DNA of 32,901 nt from Crocinitomicaceae bacterium (GCA_023262855.1 JALQYQ010000011.1:1-32901); one strand, 5' to 3'. Numbered from the stretch's first letter, positions 17,023-24,396 are shown. A program made the numbers and translations. The notes: generated by a model not told the origin, from the letters alone.

Positions 17023-18267
17023 TTACTCTTCAAATTTCTTAAAAATAACGCTGGCAATGTGTCCTCCGAAACCGAAGGTATTACTCATGGCATACGTCAA
17101 CTGCTTTTCTTTTGCTTTTCCCAATGGAAAATCGAATAAATCTACAAATTCTGGTTCAATTTCAGTTGTATTAATTGTAGGAGGAACTAAATTTTCTTTC
17201 AAGGCCATCACACAGGCAATTCCTTCAATAGCTCCAGCTGCTCCAAGTAAATGTCCTGTCATTGACTTTGTTGCTGAAACAGCTAATGATGTTCGTTCAC
17301 CGAATACGCGTTTTGCTGCAATTAACTCAGAATTATCACCAAGAGCAGTAGATGTTGCGTGCATGTTGATATAATCAATTTGATCTGCTGAAATTCCAGC
17401 TTCGCGCAATGCTTCTGTCATTCCCAAAACAGCGCCATCACCTTCCGGATGCGTACCTGTTAAATGGTAGGCATCTGCTGCCATTCCACCGCCAACAACT
17501 TCTCCATAAATTGTTGCTCCACGTTTCTTCGCGTGTTCATATTCCTCAAGAATCAAGGCTCCAGCGCCTTCTCCCATTACAAACCCATCGCGCGTTACGT
17601 CAAACGGACGAGAAGCAGTTTCTGGAGAATCATTTCTGGTTGACAAGGCTTTTGCGGAAGAGAATCCTCCAATTGCAGCTTGATTGATTGCGGCTTCTGA
17701 TCCACCTGAAATAATCATATCTGCTTTGTCCCACTTGATATAATTAAACGCTTCGATTAATGCAGTGTTTGATGTTGCACAAGCAGAAACAGGGCAGAAG
17801 TTCACGCCGCGTAAACCGTATTTAATGGAAATAATTCCAGAGGCAATATCAACCAAAATACGTGGTATAAAGAATGGCGTGAAACGCGGTGTCCCATCTC
17901 CTTCACAAAATTCCATCATTTGATCTTGGAAGGTTTGAATTCCTCCATTTCCTGAACCCCAAATTACACCGATACGGTCTTTGTTCAAGGTGTCGAAATC
18001 AATGTTTCCATGTTTCACAGCTTCGTCAACTGCGACTAGGGCGTATTGTGAGAAAGCATCGTATTTGCGAATTTCTTTCACGTCGAAATGATCTTTCGGG
18101 TCAAAGTTTTTCAATTCGCATGCAAACGTTGATTTAAATTTTGAAGTATCGAATTTGGTAATCGGAGCAGCGCCACTTACACCGTTTTTCAAATTCGTCC
18201 AATAGTCGTTTAAATTATTTCCAATTGGCGTCAAAGCACCAATTCCAGTAATAACTACTCGTCTCAT
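17023..18267 (-). CDS. fabF: Beta-ketoacyl-ACP synthase II
   Basis: FabF condenses malonyl-ACP with acyl-ACP in type II fatty acid elongation. The 414-residue thiolase-fold enzyme has nucleophile Cys163 (VSACATSNTAL), His303 (NMHATSTALGD), Lys334 and His339 (SATKSMTGHLLGAAGA), giving the Cys-His-His triad plus Lys. The C-terminal NTFGFGGHIASVIF is standard. Some positions differ from E. coli (CATS for CATG, NMHATST for NAHGTST), and I regard these as the Bacteroidota form. acpP is not adjacent; the gene lies after sufT. The gap to sufT holds a repeat array and no perfect promoter element. Confidence 0.93.
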   Translation of the reverse strand: MRRVVITGIGALTPIGNNLNDYWTNLKNGVSGAAPITKFDTSKFKSTFACELKNFDPKDHFDVKEIRKYDAFSQYALVAVDEAVKHGNIDFDTLNKDRIGVIWGSGNGGIQTFQDQMMEFCEGDGTPRFTPFFIPRILVDIASGIISIKYGLRGVNFCPVSACATSNTALIEAFNYIKWDKADMIISGGSEAAINQAAIGGFSSAKALSTRNDSPETASRPFDVTRDGFVMGEGAGALILEEYEHAKKRGATIYGEVVGGGMAADAYHLTGTHPEGDGAVLGMTEALREAGISADQIDYINMHATSTALGDNSELIAAKRVFGERTSLAVSATKSMTGHLLGAAGAIEGIACVMALKENLVPPTINTTEIEPEFVDLFDFPLGKAKEKQLTYAMSNTFGFGGHIASVIFKKFEE

Positions 18268-18299
18268 TTTTTTGATTTTTTAATTCCGAAATGCTTTTT

Positions 18300-18350
18300 G
18301 TCCTTAAGTCTTAATGTCCTTAAGTCTAAATATCCTAAAGTCCAATCCTA
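18300..18350. repeat. 7/9-bp-period degenerate repeat overlapping the sufT stop
   Basis: Read on the transcribed (minus) strand from the sufT stop codon (18350-18348), the gap is a chain of 7-mers. They are variants of TAAGGAC and TTAGACT, some preceded by an extra AT so that the local period becomes 9. The motif TTAAGTC/GTCCTTA recurs at 18300-18313 and 18316-18329. The array occupies most of the sufT-fabF gap. Confidence 0.75.
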
Positions 18351-18665
18351 CAAAAAGCCCAATTCTAATTTCGCTTCTTCACTCATCATGTCTTTGTCCC
18401 AAGCAGGATCAAACACGATATTTACTTTTGAACCAGTTACACCATCAATTGCTGCCACTTTTTCTTCCACTTCTTTTGGCATTGTTTCGGCAACAGGACA
18501 GTTCGGTGAAGTTAAAGTCATGTCGATTTCAACGAATTTATCTTCATCGATGCGCACCTCATAAATTAAGCCTAATTCGAAAATGTCTACTGGAATTTCG
18601 GGATCATAAATTGTTTTGAGAACCTCAACAACTGTATTTTCTAATTTGATAATTTCTTGTTCCAT
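18348..18665 (-). CDS. sufT: SUF-associated MIP18/DUF59 family protein
   Basis: SufT-type proteins contain a MIP18/DUF59 domain and help mature or deliver Fe-S clusters. The 105-residue product starts at ATG 18665 (MEQEIIKLENTVVEVL); an in-frame start 13 codons upstream adds a non-conserved tail. Diagnostic motifs are YDPEIPVDIFELGLIY at 20-35 and LTSPNCPVAETMP with Cys56, the conserved cysteine of the family. It follows sufE by 57 bases in the same orientation, so sufS-sufE-sufT form a compact Fe-S unit. SufB, SufC and SufD are not in the window. Confidence 0.88.
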   Translation of the reverse strand: MEQEIIKLENTVVEVLKTIYDPEIPVDIFELGLIYEVRIDEDKFVEIDMTLTSPNCPVAETMPKEVEEKVAAIDGVTGSKVNIVFDPAWDKDMMSEEAKLELGFL

Positions 18666-18722
18666 TTTTTTAGTATTGCGCCACGATTTAAATGCTTTAA
18701 TCATCTTGCTTTTCGTGTAATC

Positions 18723-19142
18723 TTATTTATTAATTGTTGCTTGAATAGCGGCCATTTTCATTTTCTTCACCATGCTTGCCAATCCATTCGCACGTGTTGG
18801 TGAGAGGTGTTCTTGTAAACCAATATCTTTGATGAAATGTAAATCTGTCTTTGCAACGGTTTCTGGTGTTTCATCATTCATTACGCGAATCAACAAACCA
18901 ATAATTCCTTTGGTGATAATCGCATCTGAATCTGCAGAAAATTGCATTTTACCATCTTTCACTTCTGCATCCAACCAAACACGTGATTGACAACCTTCGA
19001 TTAAGCGATCGTCCGTTAATTTATCCGGGTCTATAATCGGAAGGTCTTTTCCGAGTTCGATGATGTATTCATATTTTTCCATCCAATCGTCATAGATGTT
19101 AAACTCGTCAATTATTTCCTGTTGTTTTTCTTCGATGGTCAT
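18723..19142 (-). CDS. sufE: Cysteine desulfuration (sulfur acceptor) protein
   Basis: SufE accepts persulfide sulfur from SufS and passes it to the SUF scaffold. The 139-residue protein has the family length. The acceptor cysteine is Cys51 in the motif RLIEGCQSRVWL. Other conserved stretches are IIDEFNIYDDWMEKYEYIIELG at the N-terminus and the LSPTRANGLASMVKKM helix near the C-terminus. It lies between sufS and sufT on the same strand. The 196-bp gap to sufS holds a 7-bp repeat array and no convincing promoter. Confidence 0.94.
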   Translation of the reverse strand: MTIEEKQQEIIDEFNIYDDWMEKYEYIIELGKDLPIIDPDKLTDDRLIEGCQSRVWLDAEVKDGKMQFSADSDAIITKGIIGLLIRVMNDETPETVAKTDLHFIKDIGLQEHLSPTRANGLASMVKKMKMAAIQATINK

Positions 19143-19273
19143 TTTTTCTAAGTTATTAAGCTATTTAGGCAAAAGGCATTAGTTTGGTTTTTTCTATATG
19201 TTGTTCCCTCTTTGGAAGCGATCTTTCGATAAACTCAAGAACCGCGTCGTCCCTACAAATTATCTAATTGTAC

Positions 19274-19336
19274 ATGCTCCATGTTCCATGTTCTATATTC
19301 CATATTCCATGCTCCATGCTCCATGTTCTAAATTCC
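19274..19336. repeat. Nine-copy 7-bp tandem array between sufS and sufE
   Basis: Nine consecutive 7-base units, of consensus ATRYTCC on the plus strand (GGARYAT in the transcribed sense), run without any break in register from 19274 to 19336. They include ATGCTCC, ATGTTCC, ATATTCC and ATGTTCT. In transcription order the array starts 2 bases after the sufS stop codon (19341-19339). The remaining part of the gap (about 19143-19273) holds no feature I recognise. Confidence 0.92.
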
Positions 19337-19338
19337 AA

Positions 19339-20574
19339 CTACTTCAACATATTTATACTCTTCTCCACCGCTTCAATAAACTTGTCAACTTCTTCACGCG
19401 TGTTGTAAAACGCAAATGAAGCGCGCACCGTACCTGGAATTCCGAAGAAATCCATCAATGGTTGTGTACAATGATGTCCTGTTCTTACTGCAATTCCTTG
19501 TTTGTCTAACAAAGTTCCGATATCAAAAGGGTGAATTCCTTCCATTACAAACGAAACAACAGATGTTTTGTTCTTTGCCTCGCCGATAATGCGACAACCT
19601 TCAAAGGTGTCAAGCATATCTTGCGCATATTCCGCTAATTCTTTCTCGTATTTCTGAATCGCAACCATGTCTAAACTCGAAAGGAATTCAAATGCTTTTC
19701 CTAAACAAATTCCACCAGCGATGTGCGGCGTTCCTGCTTCAAATTTAAATGGCAATTCGTTGTAGGTTGTGCGCTCGAATGTCACTTTCGAAATCATATC
19801 GCCACCACCTTGATACGGAGGCATGCTATCTAAAATCGCTTCTTTTCCGTACAAAACACCGATTCCAGTTGGACCAAATACTTTGTGACCAGAAAAGACG
19901 AAGAAATCACAATCCATGTCCTTCACATCGATCGACATGTGTTGAATACTTTGTGCGCCATCCACCAGTATTTTTGCTCCAACAGCATGTGCTTTTGCTC
20001 CCATTTCTTTTACTGGATTGATTGTACCAAGTGTGTTCGAAATGTGTGTTACAGCAACTAATTTGGTTTTCGAATTCAACATGTTGTCGTATTCGGACAT
20101 GATCAATTCACCTTTCTTGTTGATTGGAACCACGCGAAGTTTCAATCCTTTGCGCTGACAAAGCATTTGCCAAGGAACAATGTTTGAATGGTGTTCCATT
20201 GCTGTGATGATAATTTCATCTCCCGCAGAAAGCAATTCACCAAACGAATAGGCAACTAGGTTGATTCCGTCAGTTGTTCCTTTCGTGAAAATAATCTCTT
20301 CTGATTTTTTTGCGTTGATGTACTTCTGAATTGTAATGCGTGACGCTTCATATTCAGTTGTCGCTTTTTGACTCATGAAGTGAACTCCACGGTGAATATT
20401 TGCATTGTCTTTCGAGTAATACATATTGATCGCATCAAGCACTATTTTCGGCTTTTGCGAGGTTGCTCCGTTGTCGAAATAAATCAAATTTTTGTTGTAA
20501 ATCAACTGGCGCAATGCAGGAAATTCTTCTCGAATTTCACGCACACTGAATGGTCTTTTTGTTCCTTCGCTCAT
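19339..20574 (-). CDS. sufS: Group II cysteine desulfurase
   Basis: SufS is the PLP-dependent cysteine desulfurase that supplies sulfur for Fe-S assembly through SufE. From ATG 20574 (MSEGTKRPFSVREIREEFPAL) it has 411 residues. The PLP lysine is Lys231 in FSGHKVFGPTGIGVLYG. His128 stacks on PLP (AMEHHSN), and the persulfide Cys369 lies in RTGHHCTQPLMDFFG, the short-loop form typical of group II enzymes. A TTG codon 4 positions upstream is in frame but lies inside the -7 promoter element, so ATG 20574 is preferred. It heads the sufS-sufE-sufT series. Confidence 0.95.
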   Translation of the reverse strand: MSEGTKRPFSVREIREEFPALRQLIYNKNLIYFDNGATSQKPKIVLDAINMYYSKDNANIHRGVHFMSQKATTEYEASRITIQKYINAKKSEEIIFTKGTTDGINLVAYSFGELLSAGDEIIITAMEHHSNIVPWQMLCQRKGLKLRVVPINKKGELIMSEYDNMLNSKTKLVAVTHISNTLGTINPVKEMGAKAHAVGAKILVDGAQSIQHMSIDVKDMDCDFFVFSGHKVFGPTGIGVLYGKEAILDSMPPYQGGGDMISKVTFERTTYNELPFKFEAGTPHIAGGICLGKAFEFLSSLDMVAIQKYEKELAEYAQDMLDTFEGCRIIGEAKNKTSVVSFVMEGIHPFDIGTLLDKQGIAVRTGHHCTQPLMDFFGIPGTVRASFAFYNTREEVDKFIEAVEKSINMLK

Positions 20575-20583
20575 AACTGAGTA

Positions 20584-20591
20584 CAAAGATA
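20584..20591 (-). promoter_or_regulatory. Bacteroidota -7 promoter element for sufS
   Basis: The minus strand reads TATCTTTG, a perfect match to the Bacteroidota -7 consensus TAnnTTTG, ending 9 bases before ATG 20574. I see no clear -33 TTTG. The expected transcription start, 4-5 bases downstream of the element, gives a leader of only about 5 nt. Confidence 0.65.
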
Positions 20592-20641
20592 CAAAACGGT
20601 TATTTTGAATGGTTCTAAAAAAGCGTTTTTTTACGAAGGTT

Positions 20642-20676
20642 AATCACGAATTACAAATGAGAAATTACGAATCCTT
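20642..20676. repeat. 7-bp-period array overlapping the tlyA stop codon
   Basis: Five 7-base units of general form AATNACR are in register from 20642 to 20676 (AATCACG, AATTACA, AATGAGA, AATTACG, then a degenerate AATCCTT). The tlyA stop codon (20667-20665) lies inside the array. The words are the same family as the 7-mers at 11684-11718, about 9 kb away. Confidence 0.75.
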
Positions 20677-21399
20677 CTGAAGAAGCATTAAAAACTCTTG
20701 ATTCCCATCGCCACCCAAAATAGGAGATACACAATGATCCTGATAAATTAAGTTGTTCAATTTTGCAGAAACTTTGATTTTTTCAATGACTTCTGGATAC
20801 AAACTTTTGTTTTTTACAATACCACCTTTGGCGATATTTTCTTTTCCAACTTCAAATTGTGGTTTCACTAATGCAATGACAAAAGCGCCAGGTTTCAAGA
20901 ACGTGTGGATGAATGGGAAGATTTTTTCCAAGGAAATGAAAGAAACATCAATCACACAGCCGTCAATTTCATCTTTGATTAAGTTTGAAGTGAGTTCGCG
21001 CACATGTGTTTTTTCCAAGTTAACGATGCGTTCATCCGATTTGATTTTTTCATGCAATTGATCTTTACCAACATCCACGCAAAACACTTTCGAAGCTCCA
21101 TTGTGTAACAATACTTCAGTGAATCCACCCGTTGAAGCTCCGATGTCCATCATGGTTCCACCGTTGATGGCTGGTTTCCAAAGTTCAATCGCTTCGATGA
21201 TTTTCAAAGCACCTCTTGAAACCCAAGGAATTTCCTCTTGAATAATTTCAATTTTGCAATCGACAGAGAATTTTTTCCCCGTTTTATTGATCAGTTTTCC
21301 ATCTACACGTACACCAACTTCACGAATCATTTGTTCTGCGCGAACCCGTGAACTCACCAAATTTCGTTGCAACAATATCTTATCTAAGCGTTCTTCCAT
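20665..21399 (-). CDS. tlyA: TlyA-family rRNA 2'-O-methyltransferase (S4 + FtsJ domains)
   Basis: TlyA proteins are SAM-dependent RNA 2'-O-methyltransferases acting on ribosomal RNA; older annotations call them hemolysin A. The 244-residue protein begins with an S4 RNA-binding domain (MEERLDKILLQRNLVSSRVRAEQMI to VDGK, about 1-60). An FtsJ-type Rossmann domain follows, with the SAM motif MDIGASTGGFTEVLL at 84-98. Conserved residues continue in CVDVGKDQLHEK and IDGCVIDVSFISLEKIFP. The last codons and the stop fall inside a repeat array. A perfect -7 element lies 4 bases before the ATG. Confidence 0.92.
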   Translation of the reverse strand: MEERLDKILLQRNLVSSRVRAEQMIREVGVRVDGKLINKTGKKFSVDCKIEIIQEEIPWVSRGALKIIEAIELWKPAINGGTMMDIGASTGGFTEVLLHNGASKVFCVDVGKDQLHEKIKSDERIVNLEKTHVRELTSNLIKDEIDGCVIDVSFISLEKIFPFIHTFLKPGAFVIALVKPQFEVGKENIAKGGIVKNKSLYPEVIEKIKVSAKLNNLIYQDHCVSPILGGDGNQEFLMLLQKDS

Positions 21400-21403
21400 G
21401 CTA

Positions 21404-21411
21404 CAAAGGTA
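21404..21411 (-). promoter_or_regulatory. -7 promoter element for tlyA, predicted leaderless
   Basis: The minus strand reads TACCTTTG (perfect TAnnTTTG), and only 4 bases separate it from ATG 21399. With a transcription start 4-5 bases after the element, the mRNA would begin at or next to the A of the start codon. No -33 TTTG is evident. Confidence 0.65.
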
Positions 21412-21442
21412 TGATTTGCGATTGTGAATTCCGAATTCTGAC

Positions 21443-21450
21443 TATCTTTG
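21443..21450 (+). promoter_or_regulatory. -7 promoter element for the pterin-synthase gene
   Basis: TATCTTTG is a perfect match to TAnnTTTG, with a TTTG at 21415-21418 that is 24 bases upstream (slightly long for a -33 box). It is divergent from the tlyA element on the other strand, with 31 bases between them. It also rules out the in-frame TTG at 21448 as the gene start. Confidence 0.62.
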
Positions 21451-21468
21451 TACTTTAAAAATTGCATC

Positions 21469-21900
21469 GTGAAAACTGTTTATATCACACGTCGAGAGAC
21501 TTTCAATGCTGCTCACAAATTGTGGAGAGAGGATTGGTCAGAGGAAAAGAACTGGGAAGTATTTGGAAAATGTTCAAACAAGAACTGGCATGGACACAAT
21601 TTCGCTATTTATGTTACCGTGAAAGGTAAGCCGCATGAAGATACTGGGTTTGTGATCAATTTAAAAGAGTTGAGTGCATTGTTGAAAGAATTGGTAATTG
21701 AGCCATTGGATCACAAGAATTTAAATTTGGATGTTCCGTTTTTGAAAGGAATGTTGGCATCTACAGAAAATATGGTAATTCAAATTTGGGACATTATCAA
21801 AGATCCTATTGCACAAGCAGGAGGTGAGTTGGTGAAAATCAAATTGGTTGAAACTGAAAATAATTTTGTTGAATATTACGGAGGAAACGAACCTTATTAA
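21469..21900 (+). CDS. 6-pyruvoyl-tetrahydropterin synthase / QueD superfamily protein (PTPS-II-like)
   Basis: This is a COG0720 zinc enzyme that converts 7,8-dihydroneopterin triphosphate. The 143-residue product starts at GTG 21469 (MKTVYITRRETFNAAH). Zinc ligands are His16, His41 and His43; the catalytic Cys is Cys35, with His82 and Glu100. The spacing Cys-x5-HGH (CSNKNWHGH) is the form described for 6-pyruvoyl-tetrahydropterin synthases (BH4 route), while queuosine-pathway QueD has Cys-x3-HGH. The next gene is folE, which makes the substrate. I therefore favour a tetrahydropterin-type role, but a QueD function cannot be excluded from sequence alone. Confidence 0.85.
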   Translation: MKTVYITRRETFNAAHKLWREDWSEEKNWEVFGKCSNKNWHGHNFAIYVTVKGKPHEDTGFVINLKELSALLKELVIEPLDHKNLNLDVPFLKGMLASTENMVIQIWDIIKDPIAQAGGELVKIKLVETENNFVEYYGGNEPY

Positions 21901-21986
21901 ATTGTTTTGTTTGGACGCTTTGGTTTTGGGGTTATCGAAAAATCGGGCATAAAAAGCGAACAACTTGTAAGGCATTCGAAATGATT

Positions 21987-22015
21987 TAGAACAAATTAGC
22001 TTCGAGCGTGTTCTA
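21987..22015. promoter_or_regulatory. Hairpin-forming inverted repeat upstream of folE
   Basis: A perfect 7-bp inverted repeat (TAGAACA at 21987-21993, TGTTCTA at 22009-22015) encloses a second short stem (GCT/AGC with loop TCG). There is no T-run after it, so it is not an intrinsic terminator. It ends 26 bases before the folE ATG. A role in folE mRNA leader control is possible but unproven. Confidence 0.4.
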
Positions 22016-22041
22016 CACATTCAACATTAACAAAGATTGAC

Positions 22042-22620
22042 ATGTACGACGATAAAATAACATCGGATTTAGCCAACCACTACGAAGAGGTTCTAAAACA
22101 AATTGGAGAAAATCCAAACAGAGAAGGATTGTTGAAAACACCTGAACGTGTTGCAAAAGCAATGCAATATTTGACACATGGTTATGACATTAATCCAGAT
22201 GATCTAGTGAAACAAGCCATTTTTCATGAAGAGTATTCAGAAATGGTCATTGTGAAAGACATTGAAGTTTATTCCTTGTGCGAACACCATATGTTGCCAT
22301 TTTTTGGAAAAGCGCATGTAGCTTACATCCCAGATGGAAAAATTGTTGGATTAAGTAAAATTCCACGTGTTGTAGATGCATACGCACGTCGTTTGCAAGT
22401 GCAAGAGCGTTTGACAATTGAAATTCGTGATTGTATTCAGCGTACTTTAAATCCGAAAGGAGTTGCTGTTGTGATTGAATGTTCTCATATGTGTATGCAA
22501 ATGCGTGGCGTTCAAAAACAAAACTCAGTAACAACGTCAAGTGCTTTTACAGGATTGTTTTTGAAAAATGATGCAACGAGAAAAGAATTTATTAATTTAG
22601 TACAAGCAAAATTACATTAA
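22042..22620 (+). CDS. folE: GTP cyclohydrolase I (type IA)
   Basis: FolE converts GTP to 7,8-dihydroneopterin triphosphate, the entry to folate and pterin synthesis. The 192-residue protein has the zinc ligands Cys80 and His83 in [20 protein letters not shown], and Cys151 in [12 protein letters not shown]. The [22 protein letters not shown] signature is also present. The CEHH motif marks the zinc-dependent type IA enzyme, not the FolE2 form. It lies 141 bases after the pterin-synthase gene, which uses its product. The BI-1 gene follows by 23 bases and is probably on the same transcript. Confidence 0.96.
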   Translation: MYDDKITSDLANHYEEVLKQIGENPNREGLLKTPERVAKAMQYLTHGYDINPDDLVKQAIFHEEYSEMVIVKDIEVYSLCEHHMLPFFGKAHVAYIPDGKIVGLSKIPRVVDAYARRLQVQERLTIEIRDCIQRTLNPKGVAVVIECSHMCMQMRGVQKQNSVTTSSAFTGLFLKNDATRKEFINLVQAKLH

Positions 22621-22643
22621 CGATTAACAATAAATTAAAACCT

Positions 22644-23390
22644 ATGAATTCAATTTTAGATACAAATGATGGCTACACGAAGGAAATTTCTCGCGAGTTC
22701 TTTCGTAGTGTGTATAGTTATATGTTCGCTGCTTTAGCTATTTCAGGTGTTATCGCTTACATGGCTGGTGCTGGAGAACAAATAACGTTTGAGAACGGTA
22801 AGCAATTACCTGTGTTTTTTGTAAAGTACTTTTTAACTGCTGAAGGAGCAATTTCGCCATTATTCTATGTTGTTGCATTCGCTCCAGTAGGTTTGGGATT
22901 GTTGATTCAAATGGCGTACAGACGTTTGTCTTTGGGATTATTGATGGGCTTGTTCATTCTTTATTCTGTATTAATGGGCTTGAGTTTAAGTACCATTTTT
23001 ATTGTCTACACTGAAGCTTCAATTGCTTCAACATTCTTTGTCGCTGCGGGAGCATTTGCTGCAATGGCGATTTTAGGATACACTACAAATACAGATTTAA
23101 CGAAATTCGGAAGCTTATTGTACATGGTTTTCATCGGTATTTTCATCGCTGGAATTGTGAACTTCTTTATGCAAAGTGAAACTATGAGTTATGTTATTTC
23201 TGCAATTGGAGTATTTGTCTTTACAGGATTAACTGCTTATTACATGCAACAATTGAAAGGTATTTCACAAGATGAAACTTTGTCAGGTTTGGATCGCAAT
23301 AAATTGTCGTTAATTGGTGGATTACAGTTGTACATTTTATTTGTGAACTTATTTTTGTCTTTACTTCGTTTATTCGGATCAAGAGATTAA
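22644..23390 (+). CDS. Bax inhibitor-1/YccA family membrane protein
   Basis: This 248-residue BI-1-like (TMBIM) integral membrane protein has about seven helices. After a short polar N-terminus (ISREFFRSVYSYMFAALAISGVIAYMAG) come hydrophobic helices, among them FILYSVLMGLSLSTIFIVY, FAAMAILGYTTNTDL and LYMVFIGIFIAGIVNFF. It ends with GGLQLYILFVNLFLSLLRLFG, the usual C-terminal YxxFxNxFLxLLR motif of the bacterial family. Bacterial members may leak Ca2+ or interact with FtsH, but the role here is unknown. An intrinsic terminator lies 20 bases after the stop and closes the folE transcription unit. Confidence 0.9.
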   Translation: MNSILDTNDGYTKEISREFFRSVYSYMFAALAISGVIAYMAGAGEQITFENGKQLPVFFVKYFLTAEGAISPLFYVVAFAPVGLGLLIQMAYRRLSLGLLMGLFILYSVLMGLSLSTIFIVYTEASIASTFFVAAGAFAAMAILGYTTNTDLTKFGSLLYMVFIGIFIAGIVNFFMQSETMSYVISAIGVFVFTGLTAYYMQQLKGISQDETLSGLDRNKLSLIGGLQLYILFVNLFLSLLRLFGSRD

Positions 23391-23409
23391 AATCATGAAA
23401 TAGTGAATT

Positions 23410-23439
23410 AAAAGCCATTCGATTTCGAGTGGCTTTTTT
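23410..23439 (+). terminator. Intrinsic terminator after the BI-1 gene
   Basis: A 13-bp stem (AAAAGCCATTCGA at 23410-23422 pairing with 23425-23437, one G-T pair) with a 2-base loop ends in a run of T. It separates the BI-1 gene from the aldo/keto reductase gene. Confidence 0.85.
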
Positions 23440-23450
23440 GTTGAATACAT

Positions 23451-24305
23451 ATGAAAGAAAATTCAAGAATCATCGCAGGAACTATGGGGTGGGGAAAATG
23501 GGGGAATTCATTTTCTTTAGAAGATTATATTACCAGAATTGAAACCTGTTTTGAAAATGGTATAACAACCTTCGATCACGCTGATATTTACGGAGCTTAC
23601 ACCACTGAGGCTGAATTTGGTAATGCATTGGTTCAGACTCAGATTGATCGTGAAAAAATTCAGATAATTTCAAAATGTGGTATACAATACCCGTGTGAAA
23701 ATAATTCCATTCAGATTAAACATTATGATTATTCAAAAAAGCATATCCGTAAGTCTGTGGAAAAAAGCTTATTGAATCTTAGAACTGATTACCTGGATGC
23801 GCTCTTGTTGCATCGTCCAAGTCCCTTGATGCATCCAGAAGAAATTGGAGAAATAATTGAATTGTTAAAAGAAGAAGGTAAAATAATCCATTTTGGTGTT
23901 TCTAATTTCAATGCAGCTCAAATAAGTCTTTTAGAAACAGCTTCAACTATAGAAATGAATCAAATAGAATGTTCATTGACCAATTTGGATGCAATGAAAA
24001 GTGGTCTATTGGATGTTCACCAAATTAAATCAATTCAAACATTGGCTTGGAAGCCTTTGGGAACCATTTTTCAAGAGTCTTCTCTGGTTGAGTTAAAGGT
24101 GCGTAACATGGCAAATAAGTATGAAAGTTCAATTGATCAACTATTACTTGCTTGGCTAATGATGCATCCCGCGAACATATATCCTGTAATCGGCACTAGC
24201 AATTTAGACCGAATAAAAAATATCAATAAAGCATTGGAAATTGAAATTGAATTGGAAGATTGGTTTGAACTTTTTGTTGAAAGTCAGGGTCATAAACTTC
24301 CATAA
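23451..24305 (+). CDS. Aldo/keto reductase family oxidoreductase
   Basis: This is a 284-residue NADPH-dependent aldo/keto reductase, nearest in style to E. coli YdhF. The catalytic tetrad is visible: Asp42 and Tyr47 (FDHADIYG), Lys75 (IISKCG) and His121 (LLLHRPSPL). The cofactor-binding C-terminal segment reads YPVIGTSNLDRIKNI. The start is ATG 23451, 12 bases after the terminator T-run. I see no consensus -7 element in between, so its promoter is unclear. The substrate is not predictable. Confidence 0.9.
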   Translation: MKENSRIIAGTMGWGKWGNSFSLEDYITRIETCFENGITTFDHADIYGAYTTEAEFGNALVQTQIDREKIQIISKCGIQYPCENNSIQIKHYDYSKKHIRKSVEKSLLNLRTDYLDALLLHRPSPLMHPEEIGEIIELLKEEGKIIHFGVSNFNAAQISLLETASTIEMNQIECSLTNLDAMKSGLLDVHQIKSIQTLAWKPLGTIFQESSLVELKVRNMANKYESSIDQLLLAWLMMHPANIYPVIGTSNLDRIKNINKALEIEIELEDWFELFVESQGHKLP

Positions 24306-24371
24306 ATTCTACTTTCTGTTCATGAAGTAAAGAAAGTTTAAAAAAGCGGTTTCAAACGTCAAAATATTTTA

Positions 24372-24379
24372 TACTTTTG
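24372..24379 (+). promoter_or_regulatory. -7 promoter element for the 32-residue membrane protein
   Basis: TACTTTTG is a perfect TAnnTTTG match 17 bases before ATG 24397. A partial -33-like GTTTC lies around 24349-24353. The predicted leader is about 12 nt, very A-rich, with no Shine-Dalgarno. Confidence 0.65.
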
Positions 24380-24396
24380 AAAAAAAACAAAACGTT

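Noticed and set aside
17335..17370. FabF NMHATST instead of NAHGTST as possible loss of activity
   Set aside because: The catalytic His303 is retained, and the change looks like the usual Bacteroidota form.
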